Notes under the pieces: generated by a model
What the model was told of the DNA's origin: nothing
Databases searched by the model: none
Seen by the model: the letters and a program-made list of their open reading frames with translations, nothing else
Program-made: the position numbers and the translations under genes
Assembly: GCA_900553685.1 (NCBI GenBank)
Contig: USEI01000002.1
Span: 98,074 to 162,073 of the forward strand
Reading direction: 5' to 3'
Source: an uncultured Clostridium sp.
GTDB lineage: Bacteria; Bacillota; Clostridia; TANB77; CAG-508
Length of the DNA stretch: 64,000 bases
Shown here: piece after piece, positions 8,426 through 18,047 of the stretch
How positions within the stretch are numbered: the stretch's first letter is position 1
Layout of the letters: every line of letters begins with the position of its first letter

Positions 8426-9682
8426 TTATTTACTTACTACTTTATTTCCTTTTTGTCCTTTAACTCCTCCTTGCATAGCAAGTATATTTTGATCATAAGA
8501 AAAAGTTAATTTTTCTTTATCTCTAAATCTTTTTATGGCTATATCAATAATTTCATCTAATTCTTTTTCAAATGGCTTTCCAGTTGCTTCCCACAAATAG
8601 TAAGATAAAGCTCCTGGAATTGTATTTATTTCATTTACATATACTTTATCGGTTTCCGTATCTATTAAGAAATCTACTCTTGCAACACCACTACATCCCA
8701 AAGTTTTAAATACTTCTTTTGCTAAATTTTTAATCTCTTCTGTTTTTTCTTTACTTATATCTGCTGGAATTTTCTTATTAGCAAAACCATTATTTTCTGT
8801 TTTTGCTCCTCCTGTTTTTGTACCATATTTTACAGAAACACCCTTTCCACCAATAGTTCCACCTTTAGATTTTCCATCACCTATATATTTATCTGCATAA
8901 CTTAAAATCTCATCTGAGAAAAATGGTTCTTCACACACAGAAGTTTCAGATTCAGTTAAGTTCCCTATTACAGAACAATTTATTTCTTTTAACTTCTCTA
9001 CAGCTTTTTCAACTATAATTCTATCTGCAAATTCCATTGCAAATTCTATTGCCTCTTCTAGTTCATGTTTATTTTTTGCTTTTTTGATTCCAACACTAGA
9101 ACCTAAATTTCCCGGTTTTACAATCATTGGATAAGTTAATTTTTCATTAATTTCTTTTAATATTTTTTCCTCATCTTTTATGTATTCCATAGAATAGAAA
9201 GAAAAATAATCTACAACTGGTATTCCAGATTCTCTTAAAACTTTCTTTTGCAAAATTTTATCCATTCCTATACTTGATGCCATTATATCTGGTCCTACAA
9301 AAGGAATTCCAAGTAAATTAACAAATCCTGCAATAGTTCCATCTTCGCAATTTGTTCCATGAACTATTGGAAATGCAACATCTATGGTATTTAATACTCT
9401 TTTTCCAATTAATGGAGCTGGACATCTAACCACTTTTACTCCTTTTCCATCATTCACAACAGCTACTTTATAGCATCTTTTTAACAATACATCCATATCT
9501 CTAAAAGAATATAAATCTAATAAATCATCTCCTGTATACATTACTCCATTTTTAGCAATATATATAGGAACAACTTCATATTTTTCTGGGTTTAAACTAG
9601 ATATTGCTTGATTCATTGTGATTATTGAAATTTCATGCTCAACTGATTCTCCACCGAAAAAAACACCTACTTTTATTTTCAT
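8426..9682 (-). CDS. ddl: D-alanine-D-alanine ligase
   Basis: 418 residues with ATP-grasp motifs: FFGGESVEHEISI at the N-terminus, PIVHGTNCEDGTIAGF, PMIVKPGNLGSSVGIKKA and the metal-binding end GVARVDFLIDTETDKVYVNEINTIPG. It makes D-Ala-D-Ala for peptidoglycan precursors. It is longer than the common 310-370 residues because of an extra Gly/Lys-rich stretch (GGTIGGKGVSVKYGTKTGG) after the SYADKY loop, and a C-terminal tail. The gene lies 64 bases after a MurF-like ligase, which would add this dipeptide to the precursor. The SYADKY loop resembles D-Ala-D-Ala rather than D-lactate enzymes. Confidence 0.9.
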   Translation of the reverse strand: MKIKVGVFFGGESVEHEISIITMNQAISSLNPEKYEVVPIYIAKNGVMYTGDDLLDLYSFRDMDVLLKRCYKVAVVNDGKGVKVVRCPAPLIGKRVLNTIDVAFPIVHGTNCEDGTIAGFVNLLGIPFVGPDIMASSIGMDKILQKKVLRESGIPVVDYFSFYSMEYIKDEEKILKEINEKLTYPMIVKPGNLGSSVGIKKAKNKHELEEAIEFAMEFADRIIVEKAVEKLKEINCSVIGNLTESETSVCEEPFFSDEILSYADKYIGDGKSKGGTIGGKGVSVKYGTKTGGAKTENNGFANKKIPADISKEKTEEIKNLAKEVFKTLGCSGVARVDFLIDTETDKVYVNEINTIPGALSYYLWEATGKPFEKELDEIIDIAIKRFRDKEKLTFSYDQNILAMQGGVKGQKGNKVVSK

Positions 9683-9746
9683 TATTATCTAATCCCTCAT
9701 TTTATAAATTTAGGTTTTTTAGGATACCTATAAACCATATTAAATT

Positions 9747-11321
9747 TTATAAATAATTATCTGGTAAATCATTTTCTAATAATACAACACTATCTGATGT
9801 TAATATAGAATTCATTTTACTTAAAGCTTCTTGAAGATTTTGAGCTATAAATACTTGTGATTCAGGATAATCTTTTTCTCTTATTCCATTAAATATTGGA
9901 ACTGTTTGATTTGCTCCAACTAATATTATAAAATCACTACTTTCTGCTGCTTTTCTTCCTAACTCTTGATTTATTTCTATTGATTTATCTCCAAGTTCTA
10001 CAATTCCTGGAGTAATTAAAATTCTCTTTCTATTTTCAAATGCTTTTAATACTTCTAATGCCATAGTTGCTCCTCTAATATTAGAATTATAAGCATCATC
10101 AATAATTATACTTCCATTAGGATTTTGTTTAAGCTCTAATCTATGTGGTACAGGTCGGATATATTTTGCACCTACTTTTATTTCTTCTGGTGTAAGTCCT
10201 AATTTATCTGCAATAGCAACCGCACCAACAATATTTAAAATATTTAATTTTCCAAGTAATCTTGTTTTTATTCTGATACTTTCTTTTTCAGGTATTACTA
10301 CATCAAATGATGATCCTCTTTCTGTTATATTAATATTTTCAGCATAGTAATCTGCAGAATTTGAAAGTCCGAATTTTACCATATTTTTAGTAATCTTCGA
10401 ATTTCTAATATTTTCATCTTCCCAATTTACAAAAGCTATTCCATCATCTTCTGGAAGACTATCTATTAATTCTAATTTAGTTTTTTTAACATTGTCTAAA
10501 CTCTTGAAAGTGTCTAGATGTTGTGGCCCAATTGCAGTTAAAATTCCATAGTTTGGATTTACAATATCTGTTATTTCTTTTATGTCACCAACATATTTTG
10601 CACCCATCTCACATATAAATAATTGATGCATTGGTGTAAGTTTTTCGTTAATTGTTCTTACTACCCCCATTGTAGTATTATAACTTTCTGGTGTCATAAG
10701 TGTATTATATTTTTGAGAAAGTATTGTATTTACTACATATTTTGTACTTGTTTTTCCATAACTTCCTGTTATTCCAATTACCTTTAATCCTGGAATTTCC
10801 TTTAATTTATTTTTAGCTTTTTTACAAAAACCTCTTCTTATACTTTTTTCTATTGGTTTATTTATTAAACTAACTACATACACTAAAATATAAGAAAACA
10901 TTGCAAAAATATTTATAATGCTAAGTATTAATTTATAATTAAAAATATTAGCACAAACAACAGCAATTACAAATAATATTAAATAAGTTGTATATACTCT
11001 TTTTATTCTGGCTGTAACTACAAAAGCTTTCTTTTCTTTAGCTCTTTTAGTAGTAAATATTAAGTATAATAACCCCAAAATTTCCACTAAAAATCCTGTA
11101 TTTATTGATACTGGTGTATTCATTGCAAATAATATAATTGGTAATAAAAGTATAATTATTGTTTTAATATTAAGTACTTTTTTTACATATCTTTTCATCC
11201 ATACAACATATCTATCGAGATAATAATTTTCTAATTGTAAAATATGTAAGCCATGTCTTGCGATTTTATAAACGTACAGTAATATTAAAAATAAACTAAA
11301 ATTTAATAATACTTTTTCCAT
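9747..11321 (-). CDS. Membrane-anchored MurF-like Mur ligase
   Basis: 524 residues. The first 170 are hydrophobic, with about five membrane helices, and replace the usual UDP-binding domain of MurF. The central Mur ligase domain has the ATP loop GITGSYGKTSTK near residue 190, the MurF-type TPESYNTTMGV, and GAKYVGDIKEI. A C-terminal ligase domain follows (VPHRLELKQNPNGSIIIDDAYNSN). MurF joins D-Ala-D-Ala to the tripeptide precursor, and ddl lies directly downstream. I chose the ATG at 11321 because GAGGGG is nine bases before it; two nearer upstream starts sit too close to that site. The gene begins just after the stop of the hydrolase gene (11335), so the two are probably coupled. The membrane domain hints at a lipid-linked substrate. 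Confidence 0.8.
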   Translation of the reverse strand: MEKVLLNFSLFLILLYVYKIARHGLHILQLENYYLDRYVVWMKRYVKKVLNIKTIIILLLPIILFAMNTPVSINTGFLVEILGLLYLIFTTKRAKEKKAFVVTARIKRVYTTYLILFVIAVVCANIFNYKLILSIINIFAMFSYILVYVVSLINKPIEKSIRRGFCKKAKNKLKEIPGLKVIGITGSYGKTSTKYVVNTILSQKYNTLMTPESYNTTMGVVRTINEKLTPMHQLFICEMGAKYVGDIKEITDIVNPNYGILTAIGPQHLDTFKSLDNVKKTKLELIDSLPEDDGIAFVNWEDENIRNSKITKNMVKFGLSNSADYYAENINITERGSSFDVVIPEKESIRIKTRLLGKLNILNIVGAVAIADKLGLTPEEIKVGAKYIRPVPHRLELKQNPNGSIIIDDAYNSNIRGATMALEVLKAFENRKRILITPGIVELGDKSIEINQELGRKAAESSDFIILVGANQTVPIFNGIREKDYPESQVFIAQNLQEALSKMNSILTSDSVVLLENDLPDNYL

Positions 11322-11334
11322 TATCATTTCCCCT

Positions 11335-12102
11335 CTATTTATCATTTTTCAAAAATTCATTAACAACAGTATTAAAGTTATTTAAATTTTCCAAATAAGA
11401 AAAATGTGATGATCCTGCATATTCTATTAAACCACTATCAGGAATCAACTTTTCCATTTTTTTAGCATCGCTTATTGGTGTAGCTGTATCTAAACTACCC
11501 CAAAATATTAATGTTGGAACACTAATCTTTGGCAATAAATAGCTTAAGTCTTCATTTACAATTAATTTCATTGTTTCTTTTAAAACATTCGCAGAAGCTT
11601 TATAATCACTTGAACCAACATTGCTACGCAATTTTTCTTTAAAAGCTTTTATTCTCTTTGTATTTGGCAACAAATTTAAAATAAATTTGCCTGTTTTATA
11701 AAAAGCAATTTTAATATAATATCCCAAACTTCTTTTGGGCTTTATTCCTGCACTATCAATTAAAATTACTTTTTTAGCTTTTACCAAACCTCTACCAACT
11801 GCATTAATAATAATTCTTCCACCATTTGAATGTCCGATTAAAATAGGATTTTCTATTTTTAATTCATCAACAAACTTTTTTAAAAAATCGCCAAAATCAT
11901 CTGTTTTTAATGGATGTTCTGGCAAATCACTTTTTCCAAATCCTACAACATCTACTAAATAAACTTTAAAATTCTGGCTTAAGTTATTCGCAACTGGTCT
12001 CATAGTTTCTAGAGTTGCGAGCCATCCATGTAATAAAATTACTGGATTCCCTTTTCCTAAAACTTCATAGTTTATGTTCCAGTCATTTATTTTAACCTGC
12101 AA
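11335..12102 (-). CDS. Alpha/beta-hydrolase
   Basis: 255 residues with a complete fold: oxyanion segment VILLHGWLATLETM, nucleophile elbow LIGHSNGGR (Ser near residue 92), acid Asp in FWGSLDTATP and His in AGSSHFSYLEN. The start is TTG at 12102 with AGGAGG seven bases upstream. It is the first gene of the unit with the membrane MurF-like ligase and ddl, so a role in envelope building (for example ester or amide hydrolysis on a cell-wall intermediate) is possible, but the sequence does not reveal the substrate. Confidence 0.85.
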   Translation of the reverse strand: MQVKINDWNINYEVLGKGNPVILLHGWLATLETMRPVANNLSQNFKVYLVDVVGFGKSDLPEHPLKTDDFGDFLKKFVDELKIENPILIGHSNGGRIIINAVGRGLVKAKKVILIDSAGIKPKRSLGYYIKIAFYKTGKFILNLLPNTKRIKAFKEKLRSNVGSSDYKASANVLKETMKLIVNEDLSYLLPKISVPTLIFWGSLDTATPISDAKKMEKLIPDSGLIEYAGSSHFSYLENLNNFNTVVNEFLKNDK

Positions 12103-12124
12103 GTTTTCCCCTCCTGTATGTAAT

Positions 12125-12148
12125 CCACAAAAAGTTAACTTTCTGTGG
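12125..12148. promoter_or_regulatory. 24-bp palindrome before the hydrolase ribosome site
   Basis: Two 12-base arms (CCACAAAAAGTT and AACTTTCTGTGG) meet without a spacer; 11 of 12 positions pair, and the odd one becomes G-U on the minus strand. It lies in the leader of the hydrolase-MurF-ddl unit, about 10 bases from the Shine-Dalgarno site, as an operator or attenuator would. Confidence 0.4.
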
Positions 12149-12200
12149 AAAATTTCTTACTATAATTTATTCAAATTAACAGTTTTTGTTACTCGCTATT

Positions 12201-12229
12201 ATATTATAACAATATTGTTACAATTTCAA
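12201..12229 (-). promoter_or_regulatory. Promoter of hydrolase-MurF-ddl with a palindrome in its spacer
   Basis: -35 TTGAAA (12229-12224), 17-base spacer and -10 TAATAT (12206-12201). The spacer contains a perfect 14-bp palindrome, TAACAATATTGTTA (12207-12220), which is a classic position for a repressor site. Confidence 0.55.
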
Positions 12230-12270
12230 TCTTTTTTATTGAAATCTTTCTTTTTTTAATTTTATTTTTT

Positions 12271-13623
12271 CTACACAGTTAGTGTTCCTCCTGGAGTATC
12301 AAGTATTATAAGCACATTCTCTTCTTTTCCTGTTTCAGCATTTATATAAACTAAAAACTCTCTATCTTCTACTTTTCCTTTAAACTCATAGCAGGTTAAT
12401 TCGGTCTTCCATTCTGTTGGTATAATAGCCATATTTTCAGACACTATTTCCAATCTTGAATTTATTTTACTTTTTGCTTCTTCTAGTGAAATTTTAGGTT
12501 CTTTAAATTCTCTTTCTTTATGTGAATTTAAATATCCAGTTGTTTCTATCCCAAGTATTTCACCATTATCTAATGCAAGTTTTACTTTTATTAGATCTGG
12601 ATACACTATCACACCATTATCATTATAAGCATAATTAATTGTTACTACATTTCCTTCTTTTACAAAATAAGTTTCTTTCATATTTTTGAACCCTTTATCT
12701 GAAAGATAACTTTTTCCTATTTCATTTGCCTCTTGTTCAGAAATTTTTTCTTCTAAAACTTCTCTGTCTAAGGAAGATTGAACAATATGCCCACCTTTTT
12801 TAGATATCATAACACTATATTTTTCTTCTTTATCTTTTAATTTTACTGAAAAGTCATATGAAGGTATATCAGCATCTTTTAGAAAACTATTTGTTTCTAT
12901 ATTTTCTATATTATTTTCTCCAAAAAATTCCTTTACTTTATTTTTTGCTGTTTCTTCGTCTATATCATCTCCTGTTAATCCTATTTTTTCCGCCTTGTTA
13001 ACATGATCAGAATATGCTCCATCATAAATTAATCCTTGATATTCATTTAAATTATCATCTATATTTGTAAAAACATTTACATTATCTACAGCTTGTGCAA
13101 ACTCAAGATTATTGCCTGTCGTTATAATATCCCAATTTATTTCACCATTATATAAATCATCTGATAATTGATTTAAAGTATTCTGCAGGTCAAGACTATA
13201 ATGATATAATTCCTTTAAATTATTAAAATCTTCATCATTTAAAGATTCTCCTTCGATATTCTTTCTAGATAAAGTATAAGAATAATCACTAACTTGATTT
13301 AAAAATTTAGCTGTTTGAGAAAGTCCGTCATTTTCTAAGGGTATTCTTGCTAGATATACCATCGCCAAATTCGAATCTCTCCAAATTTGAGTTAATGTTT
13401 GTGCTGCATGTTCAGGTGTATTAGATACCATAGACTTTGCCAAATATCCCTCTACACTATTCACATAATCTACTAAATTGCTAAAAGCTTCTGTATAGTT
13501 ATTATTATTTGCATTATTATATTTTTCTCTCAAAGTAAATGCGTAATATCCTGTTATAAAGCAAAAAATAAGTAATAAAATAATAGCACCAATTAAAAAT
13601 TTATTTTTCTGATTCTCTTCCAT
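12271..13623 (-). CDS. ypeB: Germination protein YpeB
   Basis: 450 residues, the family length. One N-terminal membrane helix (residues 8-28) is followed by an outer helical region (NNYTEAFSNLVDYVNSVEGYLAKSMVSNTPEHAAQTLTQIWRDSN) and PepSY-like C-terminal repeats with conserved TGYLNSH. In Bacillus, YpeB sits in the spore inner membrane and stabilises the cortex-lytic enzyme SleB. sleB is normally the preceding gene, but here the upstream neighbour is a divergent glycosyltransferase and no SleB is seen in the window. Its presence supports a spore-forming host. Confidence 0.9.
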   Translation of the reverse strand: MEENQKNKFLIGAIILLLIFCFITGYYAFTLREKYNNANNNNYTEAFSNLVDYVNSVEGYLAKSMVSNTPEHAAQTLTQIWRDSNLAMVYLARIPLENDGLSQTAKFLNQVSDYSYTLSRKNIEGESLNDEDFNNLKELYHYSLDLQNTLNQLSDDLYNGEINWDIITTGNNLEFAQAVDNVNVFTNIDDNLNEYQGLIYDGAYSDHVNKAEKIGLTGDDIDEETAKNKVKEFFGENNIENIETNSFLKDADIPSYDFSVKLKDKEEKYSVMISKKGGHIVQSSLDREVLEEKISEQEANEIGKSYLSDKGFKNMKETYFVKEGNVVTINYAYNDNGVIVYPDLIKVKLALDNGEILGIETTGYLNSHKEREFKEPKISLEEAKSKINSRLEIVSENMAIIPTEWKTELTCYEFKGKVEDREFLVYINAETGKEENVLIILDTPGGTLTV

Positions 13624-13718
13624 AAAACACTCCTTCTGATTTTTTCTTATCTTTTCCTTTTTTAGAAAATTTATACTCTAATATAAATATTAATTTTATA
13701 TTAATACAATTTTCCACA

Positions 13719-13747
13719 TTGTATTTTACTTTGAAAAATGGTATAAT
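13719..13747 (+). promoter_or_regulatory. Promoter of the glycosyltransferase-NUDIX gene
   Basis: -35 TTGTAT (13719-13724), 17-base spacer and -10 TATAAT (13742-13747), 30 bases before the ATG. AAAGGA is the ribosome site. Confidence 0.6.
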
Positions 13748-13776
13748 TTTAATCGAAAATTGAAAGGAATAAAAAA

Positions 13777-15327
13777 ATGAAAAAAATACTTGTATTTTAT
13801 GGTTCTTATGGTGGTGGGCATTTATCTGCTGCTAAATCAATTAGTTCCTATTTAACAGACAATTATAAAAATGATGTTGAAGTAAAATTAGTTGATTGTA
13901 TAGAATATATAAATAAATATATTAATAAAGTTTCAACAGAAGCTTATAAAGAGCTGGCTAAAAAAGCTCCTTGGGCATGGAAACATGTTTATAAAAACTC
14001 ACAAAATGGACCTCTTTCTCATATTAGTAATACTACAAATAGATTAATGTCATATAAATTAAATCTGCTACTACAAGAATTTAAACCAGATTTAATTGTT
14101 TCAACACATCCTTTTGCAACTCAGATGTGTGCAATCCTAAAAAAAAGAGAAAAAATTGATTGTAAACTTGCTACTGTATTAACAGATTATCATATTCACG
14201 CTCAATGGCTTGTATTATACAAATATGTAGATTATTTCTTTGTTTCTAATGAACAAATGAAAACAGACATGATAGCAGAAGGTGTTCATGATGAAAAAAT
14301 ATTTGTAACTGGTATCCCAGTTTCGGAAAGATTTTTAGAGTTTTTTGATAAAAAAGAAATTCATAAGGAATTTGGATTAAATCCTGACAGACCAACTGTT
14401 CTATTTTTTGCTGGCGGAGAATTTGGTCTTGGTAGAGATACTACTTATATGGTTCTAAAAGCATTAATCAGAATGTTTAAAGAATTACAAATAGTTGCTA
14501 TTTCTGGAAAAAATAAAAAAATGAATAAAAAATTTAAAGATTTAGTAGAATTTACTAAATCTGAAGATAGAGTTAAAATTTTAGAATTTACCAATAAAGT
14601 TCCTGAACTTATGAGCATTTCTATTGGAGTTATAACTAAACCAGGAGGTCTTACTGTTACAGAATGTTTAGTATCTCATCTTCCTATTGTTATTATAAAT
14701 CCAATACCTGGCCAAGAAGAGGAAAATGCTGACTTTTTAGTAAATAATAATGTTGCAATTTGGATAAAAAAAGGTGATAGTATAGCAAGAACTTTAAAAA
14801 ATCTTTCAAGAGATATTAAAAAATTACAACTAATGAAAGAAAACACCATAAAACTTGCAAAACCAAATGCAACATCAAGTATTTGTGAAATTTTAGTAAA
14901 TGAATTTGAAGATGTAACAAAAGTACCTAATAAAATTATATTAAGTGTTTTAATAAAATGCAAAGATAAATATTTATTTATTAAACAAGATAAAATTGAT
15001 GGAGCTTATATTGGTACACTTCATTTTCCTGGCGGAAAACTTCAAAATGATGAAACTTTAGAACAAGCTATAAAAAGAGAAACTTTAGAAGAGACTCAAA
15101 TTAATTTAAAAACAGTTACACCATTTGACTTTGATAGTGATATTACAATGTATAATGGAAGGCTTACTCAACTAATATTTTTAAGATATACAGCAGAAGT
15201 AACTTCTTTTGATTCTACACCTGGTTCTGATGCAAAAGAAATACTTTGGCTTTCTAAAGACGAAATTAAGAATTATAAACATAATGAACCTTCAATTAGA
15301 TTCTTAAAAAAATTAAATTTATTATAA
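13777..15327 (+). CDS. UgtP/MGDG-synthase-like glycosyltransferase fused to a NUDIX hydrolase
   Basis: 516 residues. Residues 1 to about 375 match the UgtP/MGDG-synthase family: the N-terminal FYGSYGGGHLSAAKSI loop, PDLIVSTHPFAT, FAGGEFGLGRDT, and the C-terminal donor site VITKPGGLTVTECL. These enzymes add sugars to diacylglycerol or related lipids at the membrane. From about residue 385 a second domain begins (IILSVLIKCKDKYLFIKQD) with a NUDIX box, GGKLQNDETLEQAIKRETLE-ETQI. It keeps G-x5-E-x7-RE and EE; the usual Gly near its end is Gln. NUDIX enzymes cleave nucleoside diphosphates linked to X. The joined frame is continuous, so this is a true fusion. The NUDIX part could trim UDP-sugars or clean up nucleotides; that is inference. 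Confidence 0.85.
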   Translation: MKKILVFYGSYGGGHLSAAKSISSYLTDNYKNDVEVKLVDCIEYINKYINKVSTEAYKELAKKAPWAWKHVYKNSQNGPLSHISNTTNRLMSYKLNLLLQEFKPDLIVSTHPFATQMCAILKKREKIDCKLATVLTDYHIHAQWLVLYKYVDYFFVSNEQMKTDMIAEGVHDEKIFVTGIPVSERFLEFFDKKEIHKEFGLNPDRPTVLFFAGGEFGLGRDTTYMVLKALIRMFKELQIVAISGKNKKMNKKFKDLVEFTKSEDRVKILEFTNKVPELMSISIGVITKPGGLTVTECLVSHLPIVIINPIPGQEEENADFLVNNNVAIWIKKGDSIARTLKNLSRDIKKLQLMKENTIKLAKPNATSSICEILVNEFEDVTKVPNKIILSVLIKCKDKYLFIKQDKIDGAYIGTLHFPGGKLQNDETLEQAIKRETLEETQINLKTVTPFDFDSDITMYNGRLTQLIFLRYTAEVTSFDSTPGSDAKEILWLSKDEIKNYKHNEPSIRFLKKLNLL

Positions 15328-15328
15328 G

Positions 15329-15402
15329 AAAATAGCAGAGTACAATATAAACTTAATCAAAAGTGTCTAGCTTCTGAATTAAGTTTAATACTCTGCTATT
15401 TT
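15329..15402. terminator. Bidirectional terminator between convergent genes
   Basis: A 14-bp outer stem (AAAATAGCAGAGTA at 15329-15342 with its complement at 15389-15402) encloses a second 9-bp stem (AAACTTAAT with ATTAAGTTT). T-rich tails lie on both sides. It lies between the glycosyltransferase gene (plus) and spoIIE (minus). Confidence 0.75.
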
Positions 15403-15432
15403 TATTTTAATAGTATATTAATAAAAATATAT

Positions 15433-17847
15433 TTATTTCTTCTTTACTATTTTACTAACAATAACTGTCATATCATCTTGGGCAATTCCAAAACTATTAT
15501 CAACAGCTTCTGCTAATATTAAATCAGCCAATTTTTGAACATTATTTGTAGAAACATTTTTCAAAAAATCTTCTATCCATTCTCTTTTTGTATCATCTTT
15601 TGCTTCTAAAACACCATCACTACACATTATTATTATATCTCCATCAATGATATCAATAGTGTTTGATTGAAGTTCTATATTATTTACTATTCCTACTGGC
15701 ATACTTGTAGAATCTATTTTTCTTATATTTTTTTTGTTTTTTATGTAAGTACTACAAGCACCGTTTTTTAATAGTTCTACTTTTCCTACATACAAATCCA
15801 AGATTGATATATCTAAACTTGAATATATCTCTGAGTTTCCAGCTAAATTTAATCTTGAATTAATCATTTTTATGGATTCATCCTTATTAAATCCTGCTGA
15901 TAACATTTGTTTTACAAGCCTCAAAGCTATTTTACTGCATTCTCTTGCTTTTTCTCCACTACCCATGCCATCTGCTATTGCTAATAAATATTTTCCATCT
16001 GCAAGTTTAATTTGTAAGCTACAATCTCCAGAAATTTCACTTCCATCTTTTGTAATTTTTGCACTTCCAACTTGTAATACAAATTTATCTTCACTAGAAT
16101 ATATTTGGTAGTATTCTTTTTTCTCATCATTTTTTCTTTCTCTTTGAAAAACAATTCTTGTTCCTAAACTCTTAGAAATTATATCTGCTATATTTACTAT
16201 AACTTCTTTCTCTTTAAGTCTTTCATCATAATAATCTAATTTAAGTTCTACTATAAATTTTTCATTTTTTAACTTTTTAATTCTTACATTATTAATTTTT
16301 ATTTTTTTACTTTTTAGTAAAAGTCCAAGTTCTTTTTCTTTATTTTCATATATATTTTCTTTTTTTACCTTTATTTCTTCTGCACATTTATCTATAACTT
16401 TAGTTACATTTTTTAAATTTTGGCTAATTGTTGCCATATTATTTTTTCGTTCCTGTTTTTTAGCTTTATTGATTTCAAATATTTTTAAAGTTCTGTTTGC
16501 AATTTTCACTATCTCTTGTAAATCATTTTTTATATTTTCATCTTTCATAATCACATAATTATTATGTTCTTTTAATATATTAATTAAATCATTATCTAAT
16601 AAAATTTCTTTTTCTTTTAATGTAGTACAAATATCTTTTGCAATTCCATTTTCCTCATTAGAAATTTCATCATAAAAAATATTATTTTTTACTTCTTCTA
16701 AATTATCTAAAAAATCTTGTACAAAACTTTCTTGTTCTACAGCATTTTCTTTATCTACGTTAGAAAAAAGTTCGTTAAACATATCTGAAATAGTTTTTAA
16801 CTTTTCTGAAACTTCATCATTGCTTTCTTCTAACCTATTATCACCTGTATTTGAAATTAATTTATTTTTTCCAATTAGATCTTCAAGTTCAAGTTTTATT
16901 TTATTTGGAACTAATAGAAGTCCTATTGAAGCAATAAATATTTCTCTGAAGTATATTATCATTGTTGATGCTCCCCTTACAAAATATGTAAGTATAGCAT
17001 TTCCTAGTATAAATCCTAAAATAACTCCTATTTTTCCAAATCTATTTAATAATCCTGATAAAATTCCTGATATAGCAAACATAGAAATTTGGACTAAGCT
17101 TGTCCCGTCTACAAAACTAATTGCAAGACCTATTGAAATTCCTGAAACAGCTCCTGTAACCATTCCATTCTTCCAACCAAGCACCATAATCATAAATATT
17201 ATGATTATATTACTTAAATTTAAAGAAAATATATTAATATCTTTTAATGAAAGACTTGCAAGAGAAATAATTAATATTCCAGCAATTAACTCTTCCATTG
17301 TAAAAGCTTTTTTTATATTAAAATCTTTAATAAATGCTAGTCCATTTACAAACAATTTGTAAAAAACATACACTATTGAAGAAGAAATTATACTCATAAA
17401 TACATCATAAAGCAAAAATATACCTGTAAAACATTTAATGATTGAAACAATCATGCATGCAGCAAATAATTTGCCACCTGTTTTTACAACTTCGTTTCTT
17501 TCCTCAACAGCTACTTTAGCTTTAAAAAATAATACTAAAATGAAATATATAATAGAAGTTACAATGAAATTGCTTACAGCTGATTTTTGCATACTAATTG
17601 CTGTACCTATAAGTGCCATAAGAAAAACACCAATAATTGGTACTGTCTCACCAACACAAGCTGCAACCATTGCTAAGCCAAAAGGCATAATTTGATTTTT
17701 TATTGTTAATGTAGATAACAATAAAGTTAAAATATATATAATTACATTTTGATACTTAAAAATTTCTTTTAATCTATATTTTATATCATTTGTTTTATTA
17801 TTAATACTTTCTTGTTCTGAACCCATATCTGCAATATTTTGAAACAT
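15433..17847 (-). CDS. spoIIE: Stage II sporulation protein E (PP2C phosphatase)
   Basis: 804 residues, normal for SpoIIE. The N-terminal region (about residues 30-320) holds some ten membrane helices. A central coiled-coil/FtsZ-interaction region follows. The C-terminal PP2C domain shows LLAIADGMGSGEKAREC, IIMCSDGVLEA and AQDDMTVIVSKIV with the metal-binding Asp residues. SpoIIE sits at the polar septum and dephosphorylates SpoIIAA to free sigma-F in the forespore. Start ATG with AGAGGTGG upstream. A Spo0A-box-like TTTGTCGAG lies about 60 bases upstream, matching the known Spo0A control of spoIIE. Confidence 0.93.
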   Translation of the reverse strand: MFQNIADMGSEQESINNKTNDIKYRLKEIFKYQNVIIYILTLLLSTLTIKNQIMPFGLAMVAACVGETVPIIGVFLMALIGTAISMQKSAVSNFIVTSIIYFILVLFFKAKVAVEERNEVVKTGGKLFAACMIVSIIKCFTGIFLLYDVFMSIISSSIVYVFYKLFVNGLAFIKDFNIKKAFTMEELIAGILIISLASLSLKDINIFSLNLSNIIIIFMIMVLGWKNGMVTGAVSGISIGLAISFVDGTSLVQISMFAISGILSGLLNRFGKIGVILGFILGNAILTYFVRGASTMIIYFREIFIASIGLLLVPNKIKLELEDLIGKNKLISNTGDNRLEESNDEVSEKLKTISDMFNELFSNVDKENAVEQESFVQDFLDNLEEVKNNIFYDEISNEENGIAKDICTTLKEKEILLDNDLINILKEHNNYVIMKDENIKNDLQEIVKIANRTLKIFEINKAKKQERKNNMATISQNLKNVTKVIDKCAEEIKVKKENIYENKEKELGLLLKSKKIKINNVRIKKLKNEKFIVELKLDYYDERLKEKEVIVNIADIISKSLGTRIVFQRERKNDEKKEYYQIYSSEDKFVLQVGSAKITKDGSEISGDCSLQIKLADGKYLLAIADGMGSGEKARECSKIALRLVKQMLSAGFNKDESIKMINSRLNLAGNSEIYSSLDISILDLYVGKVELLKNGACSTYIKNKKNIRKIDSTSMPVGIVNNIELQSNTIDIIDGDIIIMCSDGVLEAKDDTKREWIEDFLKNVSTNNVQKLADLILAEAVDNSFGIAQDDMTVIVSKIVKKK

Positions 17848-17904
17848 CCTTAACCACCTCTCACTTTTAATATATATTTATTTAATCATAATTAAAAAAA
17901 AGAT

Positions 17905-17913
17905 TTTGTCGAG
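17905..17913. promoter_or_regulatory. Candidate Spo0A box upstream of spoIIE
   Basis: TTTGTCGAG differs from the consensus TTTGTCGAA at one base. It is 58 bases before the spoIIE start codon. Spo0A control of spoIIE is established in Bacillus; its action here is inferred. Confidence 0.45.
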
Positions 17914-18016
17914 ATTAAATCTATATATAATAAAAGTTTTTTACAATTTGTGATAATTTGTATTTATTTTATTACATTTAGTCTAAAAAGACAAGTATTA
18001 ATAGCAAAATTGACAA

Positions 18017-18047
18017 AAAAAGATGAAGCCCAAAGCTTCATCTTTTT
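18017..18047 (-). terminator. Terminator of the second surface operon
   Basis: A 13-bp stem (AAAAAGATGAAGC at 18017-18029 with its complement at 18035-18047) and loop CCAAA. It lies 147 bases after the stop codon at 18194, with a T-rich arm in either direction. The rest of 17848-18193 holds nothing else I can name apart from the Spo0A-like box. Confidence 0.7.
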
